From: Rhizobiaceae bacterium
GTDB lineage: Bacteria > Pseudomonadota > Alphaproteobacteria > Rhizobiales > Rhizobiaceae
Length of the DNA stretch: 64,000 bases
Direction: 5' to 3'
NCBI GenBank assembly: GCA_017640615.1
Contig: JAEPQK010000002.1
Coordinates: forward strand, 744,001 to 808,000
Shown in pieces: positions 44,588-53,007 of the stretch. Position 1 is the first letter of the stretch. Each line of letters opens with the position of its first letter. Both the position numbers and the translations under genes were made by a program. The notes under the pieces are model-generated. The model saw only the letters and a program-made list of their open reading frames with translations. It did not search any database and had not been told where the DNA came from.

Positions 44588-45535
44588 ATGGCCGACTATT
44601 CCAAACTGCTCGACGACGAAACGCGCGCTTTCATCGCGCAGACAGACAGCTACTACCCGCCGGACGCGGTGGACCTTCCCGTCGCTGGCCAGCGCGAAGT
44701 GTATGACCGTATGTGCCGGGCCTTCTTCAGCGGCTACCCGGACGGCATCACAGCCGAAACGACGGCAGTTGCCGCCGAGGGCCGCGATATCCCGGTTCGT
44801 ATCTACCGCAATGCGCAGGCCAATGGCGCGGCTGTTGTCATCTACTACCATGGCGGCGGGTTCATTCTCGGCGGGCTGGAAAGCCATGACGATGTCTGCG
44901 CCGAATTGTGTGAGCGCACCGGCTTTGAGCTGATTTCGGTCGACTATCGCCTGGCGCCCGAGCACCAACATCCCGCCGCTTATGACGACGCGATGGCCGC
45001 TTTCGACTGGGTCTCGGAGCATTATTCCGCACCGATAATCCTGTGCGGCGACAGCGCCGGTGGCAATCTCGCTGCTGCGGTTGCGCATGCCACGCGTGGC
45101 AATCCGCGTGCTCCGATTGGCCAGATGCTGATTTATCCGGGTCTGGGCGGTGACCGTACAACGGGCTCCTATATCGAACATGCCGATGCGCCGATGCTGA
45201 CGACCCGCGACATCGATTTCTACGGCGACATTCGCGCCGGTGGGCGCGACGTTGCCGATGATCCGACAGCGGCGCCGCTCGCCGACACCGACTTCACCGG
45301 CCTGCCGGCAACGGTAACAATTACCGCCGAATGCGACCCGCTTTCGTCGAATGGCGAGGCCTATCGCGACCGCATATTGGCTGCGGGCGGCAAGGCTGTC
45401 TGGCGGGAAGAAAAGGGCCTGGTGCACGGCTATCTGCGCGGCCGAGGCTCTGTCACACGTGCGCGGCAGAGCTTCGACCGCATCGTTGTGTCGCTCAAGG
45501 CGCTCGCGGCTGGCGAATTGCCGGATTTCGACTAA
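44588..45535 (+). CDS. alpha/beta hydrolase of the hormone-sensitive-lipase family
   Basis: This 315-residue esterase-type hydrolase has the HSL-family oxyanion motif YYHGGGFILGG near residue 80, nucleophile elbow CGDSAGGNLAA, and C-terminal Asp (ITAECDPLSSNGEAY) and His (GLVHGYLR). It would hydrolyse short acyl esters or amides in the cytoplasm. It starts four bases after the upstream stop. The ATG at 44588 is preferred over the longer frame, which runs into the phosphodiesterase-like gene. Confidence 0.92.
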   Translation: MADYSKLLDDETRAFIAQTDSYYPPDAVDLPVAGQREVYDRMCRAFFSGYPDGITAETTAVAAEGRDIPVRIYRNAQANGAAVVIYYHGGGFILGGLESHDDVCAELCERTGFELISVDYRLAPEHQHPAAYDDAMAAFDWVSEHYSAPIILCGDSAGGNLAAAVAHATRGNPRAPIGQMLIYPGLGGDRTTGSYIEHADAPMLTTRDIDFYGDIRAGGRDVADDPTAAPLADTDFTGLPATVTITAECDPLSSNGEAYRDRILAAGGKAVWREEKGLVHGYLRGRGSVTRARQSFDRIVVSLKALAAGELPDFD

Positions 45536-45566
45536 GGTCCGACCGGTCAGGCCAGCGGAGCACATC

Positions 45567-47198
45567 TTGAATATCCTCTTCATCATGTACGACCAGCTCA
45601 GGTTCGATTATCTGAGCTGCGCCGGCCACCCACATCTCAAGACACCGAATATGGATCGCCTCGCGGCGATGGGTGTGCGCTTTTCGCGGGCATATGTGCA
45701 GTCGCCCGTGTGCGGTTCCTCGCGCATGTCGTTCTACACCGGCCGTTACGTTCATTCGCACGGCGCGTCTTATAATGGCTTTCCGCTCAAGGTCGGCGAG
45801 ATCACGCTGGGCGACCATCTGCGCAAGGCCGGCATGGATGCCGTGCTCGTCGGCAAGACGCATATGCGCGTCGATGAGGATGGCATGGAACGGCTCGGGC
45901 TCGCGCGAGAATCCATCATCGGTGCGCGGGTTTCGGAATGCGGCTTCGACGTTCATGTGCGCGATGACGGTCTCTGGGCTCAGGGGCCTGCCGGGTTCTA
46001 CGACAAGGGCCGGCAGCCCTATAACGAGTACCTGAAATCACGAGGCTATGCCGGCGAAAACCCCTGGCACGACTTCGCCAATTCCGGTGTCGAGGACACA
46101 GGGGATATGGCCTCGGGCTGGTTCATGGCGAATGCCGGCAAGCCGGCCAATATCGCGGAGGAAGACTCCGAAACACCCTGGCTCACGCGCGAGGCGCAGG
46201 CCTTCATCTGCGCTGATCATGATCGGCCCTGGCTGTGCCACCTCTCCTACATCAAGCCGCACTGGCCCTACATCGTGCCGGCCCCTTATCACAACATGTT
46301 CGGCGCCGACGACATCGTGCCCGCCGTCCGTTCGGAACTAGAGCGGCAGGATCCTCATCCCGTCTACCGCGCCTTCATGGACAACCAGATCGGCCGCGCA
46401 TTCAGCCGCGACGAGGTGCGCGAGGCCGTGATCCCGGCCTATATGGGGCTGATCAAGCAATGCGACGATCAGCTCGGCAAGCTGCTGGATTTTCTGCAAG
46501 AATCGGGACGGCTGAAAGACACCATGATCGTTTTGACCTCGGATCACGGCGATTATCTGGGCGATCACTGGCTTGGCGAAAAAGACCTCTTCCACGAGCA
46601 GTCGGTCAAGGTGCCGCTGATCGTGTACGATCCGCGGCAGGCGGCGAATGGCACGCGCGGCACGGTTTGCGACGAGCTGGTGGAGACGATCGATCTTGCT
46701 GCAACATTCATCGAAGCAGCGGGCGCAACCGTTCCCGATCATATTGTGGAGGGCCGTTCGTTGATGCCTTTCCTGCACGGCGAGACGCCGGCCGATTGGC
46801 GCGAGTTTGCCGTCTCCGAATATGATTATTCGGTTTCGCCCATGGCCAGGGAGCTCGATGTTGCGCCGGAGGCAGGCCGGCTTTTCATGATCGCCGACAA
46901 GGAATGGAAGTTCGTGCATGCGCCCGGCTTCCGGCCGATGCTTTTCGATCTCCAAAACGATCCGCAGGAGTTGCGCGATGTTGGCGGCAACCCCGAATAC
47001 GCGTACATTGTCACGATGATGGAGGAGCGGCTGAGCGCATGGGCGCTGCGGCCGTCACAGCGCACGACGGTTGCAAAGGATCGGATTGTGGGCATGCGCT
47101 CGGGCGGGCCGGAAACCGGTGTGCTCATCGGCGTTTATGAGGCCGACGACGTTCCGGCGCGATACAGCGAAAACTATCGCGGCAAGCCTGGCCGATAG
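45567..47198 (+). CDS. sulfatase-family enzyme with CxSxR active-site motif
   Basis: This 543-residue alkaline phosphatase/sulfatase superfamily enzyme starts at a TTG with GGAG six bases upstream (LNILFIMYDQLRFDY). The nucleophile region reads SPVC49-G-S-S-R53, a CxSxR motif instead of CxPxR or SxPxR. Metal ligands appear in SDHGDYLGDHWLGEKDLFHE and in the N-terminal Asp. Relatives include arylsulfatases and phosphonate monoester hydrolases. It closes the ABC/hydrolase operon and ends 16 bases before a convergent gene. Whether the Cys is converted to formylglycine is unknown. Confidence 0.9.
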   Translation: MNILFIMYDQLRFDYLSCAGHPHLKTPNMDRLAAMGVRFSRAYVQSPVCGSSRMSFYTGRYVHSHGASYNGFPLKVGEITLGDHLRKAGMDAVLVGKTHMRVDEDGMERLGLARESIIGARVSECGFDVHVRDDGLWAQGPAGFYDKGRQPYNEYLKSRGYAGENPWHDFANSGVEDTGDMASGWFMANAGKPANIAEEDSETPWLTREAQAFICADHDRPWLCHLSYIKPHWPYIVPAPYHNMFGADDIVPAVRSELERQDPHPVYRAFMDNQIGRAFSRDEVREAVIPAYMGLIKQCDDQLGKLLDFLQESGRLKDTMIVLTSDHGDYLGDHWLGEKDLFHEQSVKVPLIVYDPRQAANGTRGTVCDELVETIDLAATFIEAAGATVPDHIVEGRSLMPFLHGETPADWREFAVSEYDYSVSPMARELDVAPEAGRLFMIADKEWKFVHAPGFRPMLFDLQNDPQELRDVGGNPEYAYIVTMMEERLSAWALRPSQRTTVAKDRIVGMRSGGPETGVLIGVYEADDVPARYSENYRGKPGR

Positions 47199-47214
47199 AT
47201 TGCGGGCGGCAAGA

Positions 47215-47772
47215 TCAGGCCGCTTCTTTCCACTTGATCGAGCAGCCCATGGAGGGCACCTGTTCGCGCGGCCCCTCGCCCGTGCGTGCAATCGCAATCA
47301 TCGCTTCCAGCAGGTCGCGGCGCGTACCGGGCTCCGGCTGATCCAGCCGCGCGGCATCGAGGCGGCCGCGATATTGCAGCTTGAGATCGGCATTGAAGCC
47401 AAAGAAATCAGGCGTGCACGCCGCGTTGTAGGCGCGTGCAATCGACTGGTCGGCGTCGTGCAGATAGGCAAAGGGGAAGCCGTGCGCCTTGGCAAATTCA
47501 CGCATCCTGTCGAATGAGTCGGCGGGATACGCGTCTGCATCGTTGGAACAGATCGCGACGAAGCCGACACCGTAGGGCTCGAGCTTCTTCGCATCGTCGA
47601 CTATCCGGTCGATAACTGCCTTCACATAGGGGCAGTGATTGCAGATGAAGGCGACGACCAGCCCACCCGGCCCGGCAATTTCCGAAATCTGGTGTTCGTT
47701 GCCGTCGACGCCCGGAAGGATGCCGTCGACTGCCTGCCAGCCGAAGTCGCAGACCGGTGGTGTCGCTGCCAT
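47215..47772 (-). CDS. thioredoxin-fold protein (AhpC/TSA-like)
   Basis: This 185-residue redoxin has an active-site CxxC in FICNHCPYVKAV, the position of a thioredoxin motif, and a peroxiredoxin-like fold (GLVVAF and CSNDADAYPADSF). A second segment resembles the resolving region. There is no signal peptide, so it is cytoplasmic. Members are often annotated as thioredoxin-family or alkyl-hydroperoxide-reductase-like. It converges on the sulfatase-family gene and lies 25 bases after rpe on the same strand. Confidence 0.88.
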   Translation of the reverse strand: MAATPPVCDFGWQAVDGILPGVDGNEHQISEIAGPGGLVVAFICNHCPYVKAVIDRIVDDAKKLEPYGVGFVAICSNDADAYPADSFDRMREFAKAHGFPFAYLHDADQSIARAYNAACTPDFFGFNADLKLQYRGRLDAARLDQPEPGTRRDLLEAMIAIARTGEGPREQVPSMGCSIKWKEAA

Positions 47773-47797
47773 GATGCTTTCTCCTGTCCGGTTTCTA

Positions 47798-48484
47798 TCA
47801 GGCGGCTTTTGCAACCGCATTGTCGGCTGCATCGCGGATCGCGCTGATATTGGCGCGGTAGTTGTCCTCACTGCCACCTTTGAAGACTGCGGAGCCGGCA
47901 ACCAGCACATTGGCGCCCGCTGCCGCGACCAGTGGTGCGGTTTCGGGCGTGACACCGCCGTCGATCTCGATGTCGATCGGCCGCGAGCCGATCATCGCTT
48001 TCACGCGGCGGGTCTTCTCCACCACTGAGGGAATGAACTTCTGTCCGCCAAACCCCGGATTGACCGACATCAGCAGGATGATGTCCAGCCGGTCGAGAAC
48101 ATATTCGATTACGCTTTCGGGCGTCGAGGGATTGAGCGACACGCCTGCCTTCTTGCCGAGGTCGCGTATCGCCTGCAGCGACCGGTCGAGATGCGGGCCG
48201 GCCTCGGCGTGAACGGTGATGATGTCAGCGCCGGCATCCGCGAATGCAGCGAGATAGGGGTCGGTTGGCGCAATCATCAAATGACAGTCGAACACCGCGT
48301 CCGTGCGGCCACGGATTGCCTTGATCACCGGTGCGCCGAAGGTGATGTTGGGCACGAAATGCCCATCCATCACGTCGAGGTGGATCCAGTCCGCGCCAGC
48401 GCGCAACACCGTTTCCACTTCCTCGCCGAGCTTTGAGAAGTCAGCGGAAAGAACGGACGGCGCAATGATTGTCTTCGAGGTCAT
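47798..48484 (-). CDS. rpe: ribulose-phosphate 3-epimerase
   Basis: This pentose-phosphate-pathway TIM-barrel enzyme of 228 aa has [37 protein letters not shown], and the active-site [14 protein letters not shown]. The C-terminal [27 protein letters not shown] is typical. The start is an ATG at 48484. It is followed by the thioredoxin-fold gene. Confidence 0.97.
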   Translation of the reverse strand: MTSKTIIAPSVLSADFSKLGEEVETVLRAGADWIHLDVMDGHFVPNITFGAPVIKAIRGRTDAVFDCHLMIAPTDPYLAAFADAGADIITVHAEAGPHLDRSLQAIRDLGKKAGVSLNPSTPESVIEYVLDRLDIILLMSVNPGFGGQKFIPSVVEKTRRVKAMIGSRPIDIEIDGGVTPETAPLVAAAGANVLVAGSAVFKGGSEDNYRANISAIRDAADNAVAKAA

Positions 48485-48550
48485 CGGGAATTCACGTTTC
48501 AGATCGGTGTCCGTAGCGTTTAGCCGTCGCAGCCGCCCGTGTCACGCCAC

Positions 48551-48994
48551 TCATGCAGCCGAGTTCAGCCTGCGGATCGCCTCGGTCTGCATGCTGGCCG
48601 GGCCCATCTGCATGAATTCGATGCGGTTTCCGTCAGGGTCGGCGATCCAGCATTGCCGGTTTCCATCGGCACCTGCTTTCGGTTCGACGGTCAGAGTGAT
48701 TCCAGCCGCCCGCAGGGCATTTGCGGTCGCGTCGAGATCATTCGTTTCGAGGCAGAAATGATTGACCGCGGTGCGCTCCGGCCCCGGAGCTTGGTTGCCT
48801 TCACCGTCCGGGAACAACTCTAGAAACTGCGTGTCCGTGATGCGCAGATAGACCAGCCACAGCGAGCCATCATCGTGATCGAGATGCATCATCTCATCAA
48901 AGCCCAGCCGGTCGCGGTAGAAAGCAAGCGAACGGTTGATGTCGGCCACTTTCAGGGCAACGTGGCCGATACCTGTCAAACCCAGCGCAGCCAT
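48551..48994 (-). CDS. VOC-family protein (glyoxalase/dioxygenase fold)
   Basis: This 147-residue vicinal oxygen chelate protein has two beta-alpha-beta-beta-beta units. GHVALKVADINRSLAFYRDRLGFDE and a second half with NHFCLETNDLDATANALRAAG and the WIADPDGNRIEFM metal-site end are typical. GGGAGG lies six bases before the ATG at 48994. Metal ligands His (VALKV region), Glu and others are compatible with glyoxalase or dioxygenase chemistry. Substrate unknown. Confidence 0.9.
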   Translation of the reverse strand: MAALGLTGIGHVALKVADINRSLAFYRDRLGFDEMMHLDHDDGSLWLVYLRITDTQFLELFPDGEGNQAPGPERTAVNHFCLETNDLDATANALRAAGITLTVEPKAGADGNRQCWIADPDGNRIEFMQMGPASMQTEAIRRLNSAA

Positions 48995-49086
48995 GAAGTC
49001 CTCCCGCCGCAATGGGAGGATGATGGCACAGCCAGCGGGAGCCTGCCAATGGCGGACGGCTCCCAAGCTGCTGTCCTTCTGACGGC

Positions 49087-49710
49087 CTACATCTCCAGCG
49101 AGGGCAGCGCCATTGCCATTTCGTAGTCGAGCTTGGCAACGCGCTGATATGCCGGCCGCTGCTGCAACCGTTCGACATAGGCCTTGAAGGCTGGGCGCTC
49201 CGGCAAAATCTTTGTCACGGTCATCGTGACGATAATCGATGCGCCCAGTTGCGTGTCCGCGGCCGTGAAGCGGTCGCCCGCGGCAAAATCATTGGCGCTC
49301 AAATGGCGCTCGACATTGGCGATCATGTCGTCGTAGAGCCCGAACGGATAGTCGTTGCTGACATAATCGAGCCCGCGCACCTTTGCGCAAAGCGCCGGGT
49401 CGAGCACGGCATCGTTGTAGACGGTCCAGGTGAGATAAGCCGCTCGGGCCGGGTCACCAATGGCGGGCGCCAGGCCTGCCTCGGCAAAAGTGTCGCCAAG
49501 ATAAAGCGTGATTGCCGCGCGTTCGGTGATGACCGCACCATCGTGCTCGATCGCAGGGACTTTCTTGCTCGGCTGCACCTTGCGGTATTCCTCTGGCGCG
49601 CCGCCGCCGCGAATATCGACTGCCACACGCTGATAGTCGACGCCGAGCTCTTCGAGTAGCCAGAACACGCCGAAAGCGCGTGAAAAAGGCGCGTGGTAGA
49701 ATTTGAGCAT
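49087..49710 (-). CDS. glutathione S-transferase family protein
   Basis: This 207-residue protein has the thioredoxin-like N-domain (LKFYHAPFSRAFGVFWLLEELG, VPAIEHDGAVITERAAITLYL) and a helical C-domain. The Ser/Phe after HAPFS may be the glutathione-activating residue. Substrate unknown. A perfect inverted repeat lies 60-80 bases upstream of its start, with the BMP operon terminator beyond it. Confidence 0.9.
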   Translation of the reverse strand: MLKFYHAPFSRAFGVFWLLEELGVDYQRVAVDIRGGGAPEEYRKVQPSKKVPAIEHDGAVITERAAITLYLGDTFAEAGLAPAIGDPARAAYLTWTVYNDAVLDPALCAKVRGLDYVSNDYPFGLYDDMIANVERHLSANDFAAGDRFTAADTQLGASIIVTMTVTKILPERPAFKAYVERLQQRPAYQRVAKLDYEMAMALPSLEM

Positions 49711-49770
49711 CTTGGTTCTCCGATCGTTGGGATATCGGCGCTTCCTAACAGCATGCTCCCGACAACTGTC

Positions 49771-49791
49771 TGTCAGTAGACCCTACTGACA
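49771..49791. promoter_or_regulatory. perfect inverted repeat upstream of the GST gene
   Basis: Nine-base arms TGTCAGTAG (49771-49779) and CTACTGACA (49783-49791) surround ACC. The dyad is 61-81 bases upstream of the GST start, a typical distance for a TetR- or similar dimer operator. No cognate regulator gene is next to it. Confidence 0.5.
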
Positions 49792-49798
49792 AAACGAA

Positions 49799-49822
49799 AA
49801 AGGGCGCCGTGTGGCGCCCTTT
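49799..49822 (-). terminator. terminator of the BMP transporter operon
   Basis: Arms AAAGGGCGCC (49799-49808) and GGCGCCCTTT (49813-49822) around GTGT form a strong hairpin. On the minus strand it is followed by TTCGTTTTG, 25 bases after the binding-protein stop. Confidence 0.88.
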
Positions 49823-49846
49823 TCCAGGTTCATGAATTGCGTGCCG

Positions 49847-50923
49847 TTACTGCGGCAGCTGGTCGTCCACGCCTTCGACGTAGAAGTTCATGCCCAGCAG
49901 CACGCCAGGTTCGGCGACTTCGCCATCCGCGAGCCAGGCCGAGCCGTCCTGCTTGTTGACCGGCCCGGTGAAGGGATCGAACTCGCCGGATTTGATCTTC
50001 GCGGCGATGTCGGCAGCCTGCGCCTTCACGTCGTCGGGCATGTTGGTGTAGGGCGCCATCACGACATGCTCTTCAGCCATGCCTTCCCACACATCCACCT
50101 GCTCCCAGGTACCGTCGATCACGGCTTTGACGCGCTCGGTGTAATAGTGGCCCCAATCGTCGATGATCGAGGTGAGCTGGGTCTCAGGTCCGAACTTGAT
50201 CATGTCGGATGCCTGACCGAACGCCTTGATGCCCCGCTCTGCCGCAACCTGCATGGGCGCGGTGGAGTCCGTGTGCTGGGTGATCACGTCAACACCCTGG
50301 TCAATCAGCGCCTTGGCGGCGTCGGCTTCCTTGCCCGGATCGAACCAGGTGTTGGCCCACACCACCTTCACCTTGAAGTCGGGATTGACCGTCTGCGCAC
50401 CGAGGACGAAGGCGTTGATGCCCATCACCACTTCCGGGATCGGGAAGGAAGCGATGTAGCCTGCCACGCCGGCTTCCGAAATATTGGCCGCGATCACGCC
50501 CTGCACGTAGCGGCCTTCATGGAAGCGCGAGTTGTAGGTCGAGACGTTCGCATGCTCACGCTTGTAGCCGGTGGCGTGCTCGAACTTCACATCCGGGAAT
50601 TTGCCGGCCACGGTGTTCGTCGCGTCCATGTAGCCGAAGGACGTGGTGAAGACGATGTTGCAGCCGGAGCGGGCGAAGCGCTCGATTGCACGTTCGGCGT
50701 CGGCACCTTCCGGTACGCTTTCCAGATAGGCGAGCTCGACTTCCTCTTCGCCGCCCAGCGCTTCCTGCATTTCCAGCGCGCCTTGATGGTGCTGATAGGT
50801 CCATCCGAAATCGCCGATCGGGCCGACATAAACGAAGCAGGCTTTCACCTTGGCTTCGGCAGCAAGCGTGCCGAGCGATAACGCGGTCGCGGCTGCTGCG
50901 ATTGTTAGAAGGGATTTTTTCAT
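49847..50923 (-). CDS. BMP-family (nucleoside) ABC solute-binding protein
   Basis: This 358-residue periplasmic binding protein of the basic membrane protein family starts MKKSLLTIAAAATALSLG with a Sec signal ending AAEAK. Family motifs include VYVGPIGDFGWTYQHHQG and HADSTAPMQVAAERG-like binding-site segments (TQHTDSTAP). BMP proteins bind purine nucleosides. It is the last gene of the ATPase-permease-permease-binding protein operon, with a terminator after it. Confidence 0.93.
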   Translation of the reverse strand: MKKSLLTIAAAATALSLGTLAAEAKVKACFVYVGPIGDFGWTYQHHQGALEMQEALGGEEEVELAYLESVPEGADAERAIERFARSGCNIVFTTSFGYMDATNTVAGKFPDVKFEHATGYKREHANVSTYNSRFHEGRYVQGVIAANISEAGVAGYIASFPIPEVVMGINAFVLGAQTVNPDFKVKVVWANTWFDPGKEADAAKALIDQGVDVITQHTDSTAPMQVAAERGIKAFGQASDMIKFGPETQLTSIIDDWGHYYTERVKAVIDGTWEQVDVWEGMAEEHVVMAPYTNMPDDVKAQAADIAAKIKSGEFDPFTGPVNKQDGSAWLADGEVAEPGVLLGMNFYVEGVDDQLPQ

Positions 50924-50966
50924 CAGGTTCTCCTCTTGCGGGTTATCGGGGGTTTCCCCTCTCGTT

Positions 50967-51881
50967 CTATCGGTCGGGCACAAACGGCCGTCCCAAAGAT
51001 GCCGGTGTGTTTATCATTGTCAGGCGCCGGTTTCGCGAAATCAGCACGAGCACGACGATCGTAGCGACGTATGGCAGCGCCGACAGGAACTGTGATGGGA
51101 TTTTGAGCCCGAGCGCCTGTGCATGCAACTGGCCAATGGAGACTGCGCCAAAGAGATAGGCGCCGGCAAGCACGCGCCATGGCCGCCATGAGGCGAATAC
51201 CACGAGTGCCAGCGCGATCCAGCCGCGCCCGGCGGTCATGTTTTCAATCCACTGTGTCGTATAGAGCAGCGACAGGTAGCCACCTGCTGCGCCCGCACAG
51301 GCGCCACCGAACATCACTGCAAGGTAGCGAATGCGGATAACGTTGATGCCAAGCGCATGAGCGGACCCGTGATTGTCGCCGACCGAACGCAATGTCAGAC
51401 CGGCGCGCGTCCTGAACAAGAACCACGCGACCGAACCGGTGAGTAGCAGTGACAGGTAGAAGACCGGATCCTGACCGAAAAGCAGCTTGCCCACAAGCGG
51501 CAGGTCGGTGAGCACGGGAATATAGATCAGCGGCAGTTTGACCCCCGGCTGGCCGGTAAAGGCTTCACCCAGCATGCCCGACAGGCCGAGCCCGAGCAGC
51601 GTCAGCGCCAGCCCGGTCGCGACCTGGTTGGTGACCAGCGTTAGCGTCAGAAACGCAAACAGCAGCGAAAACAGCGCCCCGACAACGATCGCGGCCACAA
51701 GCCCGAGCCAAGGCGACCCGGTCGTGAAGGCAATTGCGAAGCCGGCGACGGCGCCCATGATCATCATGCCCTCGACGCCGAGATTGAGCACGCCGGAACG
51801 CTCAACCACCAGTTCGCCAACTGCTGCGATCAGAAGCGGCGTGGCGGCCGTAGCGATGGTTATGATGATTTGCTCAAGCAT
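50967..51881 (-). CDS. BMP-type ABC permease, second subunit
   Basis: This 304-residue integral membrane permease of the branched-chain/nucleoside type has about eight to nine hydrophobic helices. Motifs such as GVLNLGVEGMMIMGA and FASWRPWRVLAGAYLFG are typical of nucleoside ABC permeases (NupQ/BmpC-like). It overlaps the upstream permease by eight bases and precedes the binding-protein gene by 43 bases. Confidence 0.93.
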   Translation of the reverse strand: MLEQIIITIATAATPLLIAAVGELVVERSGVLNLGVEGMMIMGAVAGFAIAFTTGSPWLGLVAAIVVGALFSLLFAFLTLTLVTNQVATGLALTLLGLGLSGMLGEAFTGQPGVKLPLIYIPVLTDLPLVGKLLFGQDPVFYLSLLLTGSVAWFLFRTRAGLTLRSVGDNHGSAHALGINVIRIRYLAVMFGGACAGAAGGYLSLLYTTQWIENMTAGRGWIALALVVFASWRPWRVLAGAYLFGAVSIGQLHAQALGLKIPSQFLSALPYVATIVVLVLISRNRRLTMINTPASLGRPFVPDR

Positions 51882-53007
51882 TGCCGGCAGGCTCCGTAGC
51901 GGCCGCTCCGGCCGGTTTTGCCGCCGGCGGTGCGACGAGGCGGACGCGATAGTGGATCAGCGTGTCGCAGGCGAGCACGAAGAAGAGCAGCATGCCCTGG
52001 AAGGCGCGCACGGTCTTGTCGGAAACCTGAAGCGATATCTGCGCCGCTTCGCCGCCGAGATAGGTCAGCGCCAGGATCAGCCCCGCGGCGACGATGCCTA
52101 GCGGGTTCAGGCGGCCGAGAAACGCAACGATGATCGCGGTGAAGCCGTAGCCGATCGAAATCTTCTCATTGAGATGTTCGACCGGGCCCGCGACCTCGCT
52201 AATGCCGGCAAGCCCAGCCAGTGCGCCAGAGATGAGGAAGGCGAAAAACACCATGCGCGAGGCCGAGAAGCCGGCGAACCGCCCTGCCCGCGGGCTTTGC
52301 CCCAACACCTTGATCTCGAACCCTTTGACGGTTTTGGACAGCATGAACCACACGGCGACCGCAGCCAAAAGCGCGAAGACGAAGCCCCAATGGGCGCGTC
52401 CGGCATCCGGCCATATCTGCGGAATAATCGCATATTCGTGGAACCGCACTGTGCCCGGAAAGCTGAAACCCTCCGGGTTGCGCCACGGCCCGCGCACGAG
52501 CCAGTCATTGAAGAGCTGCGCCACGTAAACCAGCATCAGGCTGGTGAGGATTTCGTTGGTGTTGAACCGTACTTTCAGAAAGGCGGGAATGCTTGCATAG
52601 GCCGCGCCACCGGCCATGCCCATGATCAGCATCAGGGGCAGCACGATCCACGACTGGAACTCGGGAAAAAGAACCGGGATCATCGAGCCGGCCATAGCGC
52701 CGGTGACGAACTGTCCCTCTGCGCCAATGTTCCAGTTGTTGGACAGGAAACAGACAGACAGGCCAACCGCGATCAGGATCAGCGGAGCGGCCTTGATTGC
52801 CAGCTCATGCAATTGCCAGCGGTTGCCTGGATCCCAGATGCCAGTCAGCGGGTCGATGAAATAATAGTAGAGCGCATCGAGCGGGTTCTTGCCGAGCAGC
52901 GAGAACATGATCGCGCCGGCAATCAGCGTCAGGCCGAGTGCGATGAAGGGCGAAAGCGCCGAGAACAAAGCCGATTGCTGCGGGCGCTTGACGAGTTCGA
53001 CGCGCAT
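51874..53007 (-). CDS. BMP-type ABC permease, first subunit
   Basis: This 377-residue permease has about ten hydrophobic helices and motifs NWNIGAEGQFVTGAMAG and ILTSLMLVYVAQLF, typical of NupP/BmpB-like subunits. AAGGAGG lies seven bases before the ATG at 53007. A GTG directly before it is less likely. The start overlaps the ATPase stop by one base (TGATG), so the two are coupled. The substrate is probably purine nucleosides by family. Confidence 0.93.
   Translation of the reverse strand: MRVELVKRPQQSALFSALSPFIALGLTLIAGAIMFSLLGKNPLDALYYYFIDPLTGIWDPGNRWQLHELAIKAAPLILIAVGLSVCFLSNNWNIGAEGQFVTGAMAGSMIPVLFPEFQSWIVLPLMLIMGMAGGAAYASIPAFLKVRFNTNEILTSLMLVYVAQLFNDWLVRGPWRNPEGFSFPGTVRFHEYAIIPQIWPDAGRAHWGFVFALLAAVAVWFMLSKTVKGFEIKVLGQSPRAGRFAGFSASRMVFFAFLISGALAGLAGISEVAGPVEHLNEKISIGYGFTAIIVAFLGRLNPLGIVAAGLILALTYLGGEAAQISLQVSDKTVRAFQGMLLFFVLACDTLIHYRVRLVAPPAAKPAGAAATEPAGNA

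Noticed and set aside
34745..47214. Genomic island with a clear integrase and flanking att repeats
   Set aside because: No integrase, transposase or perfect direct repeat was found; only a degenerate tRNA 3' copy is present.
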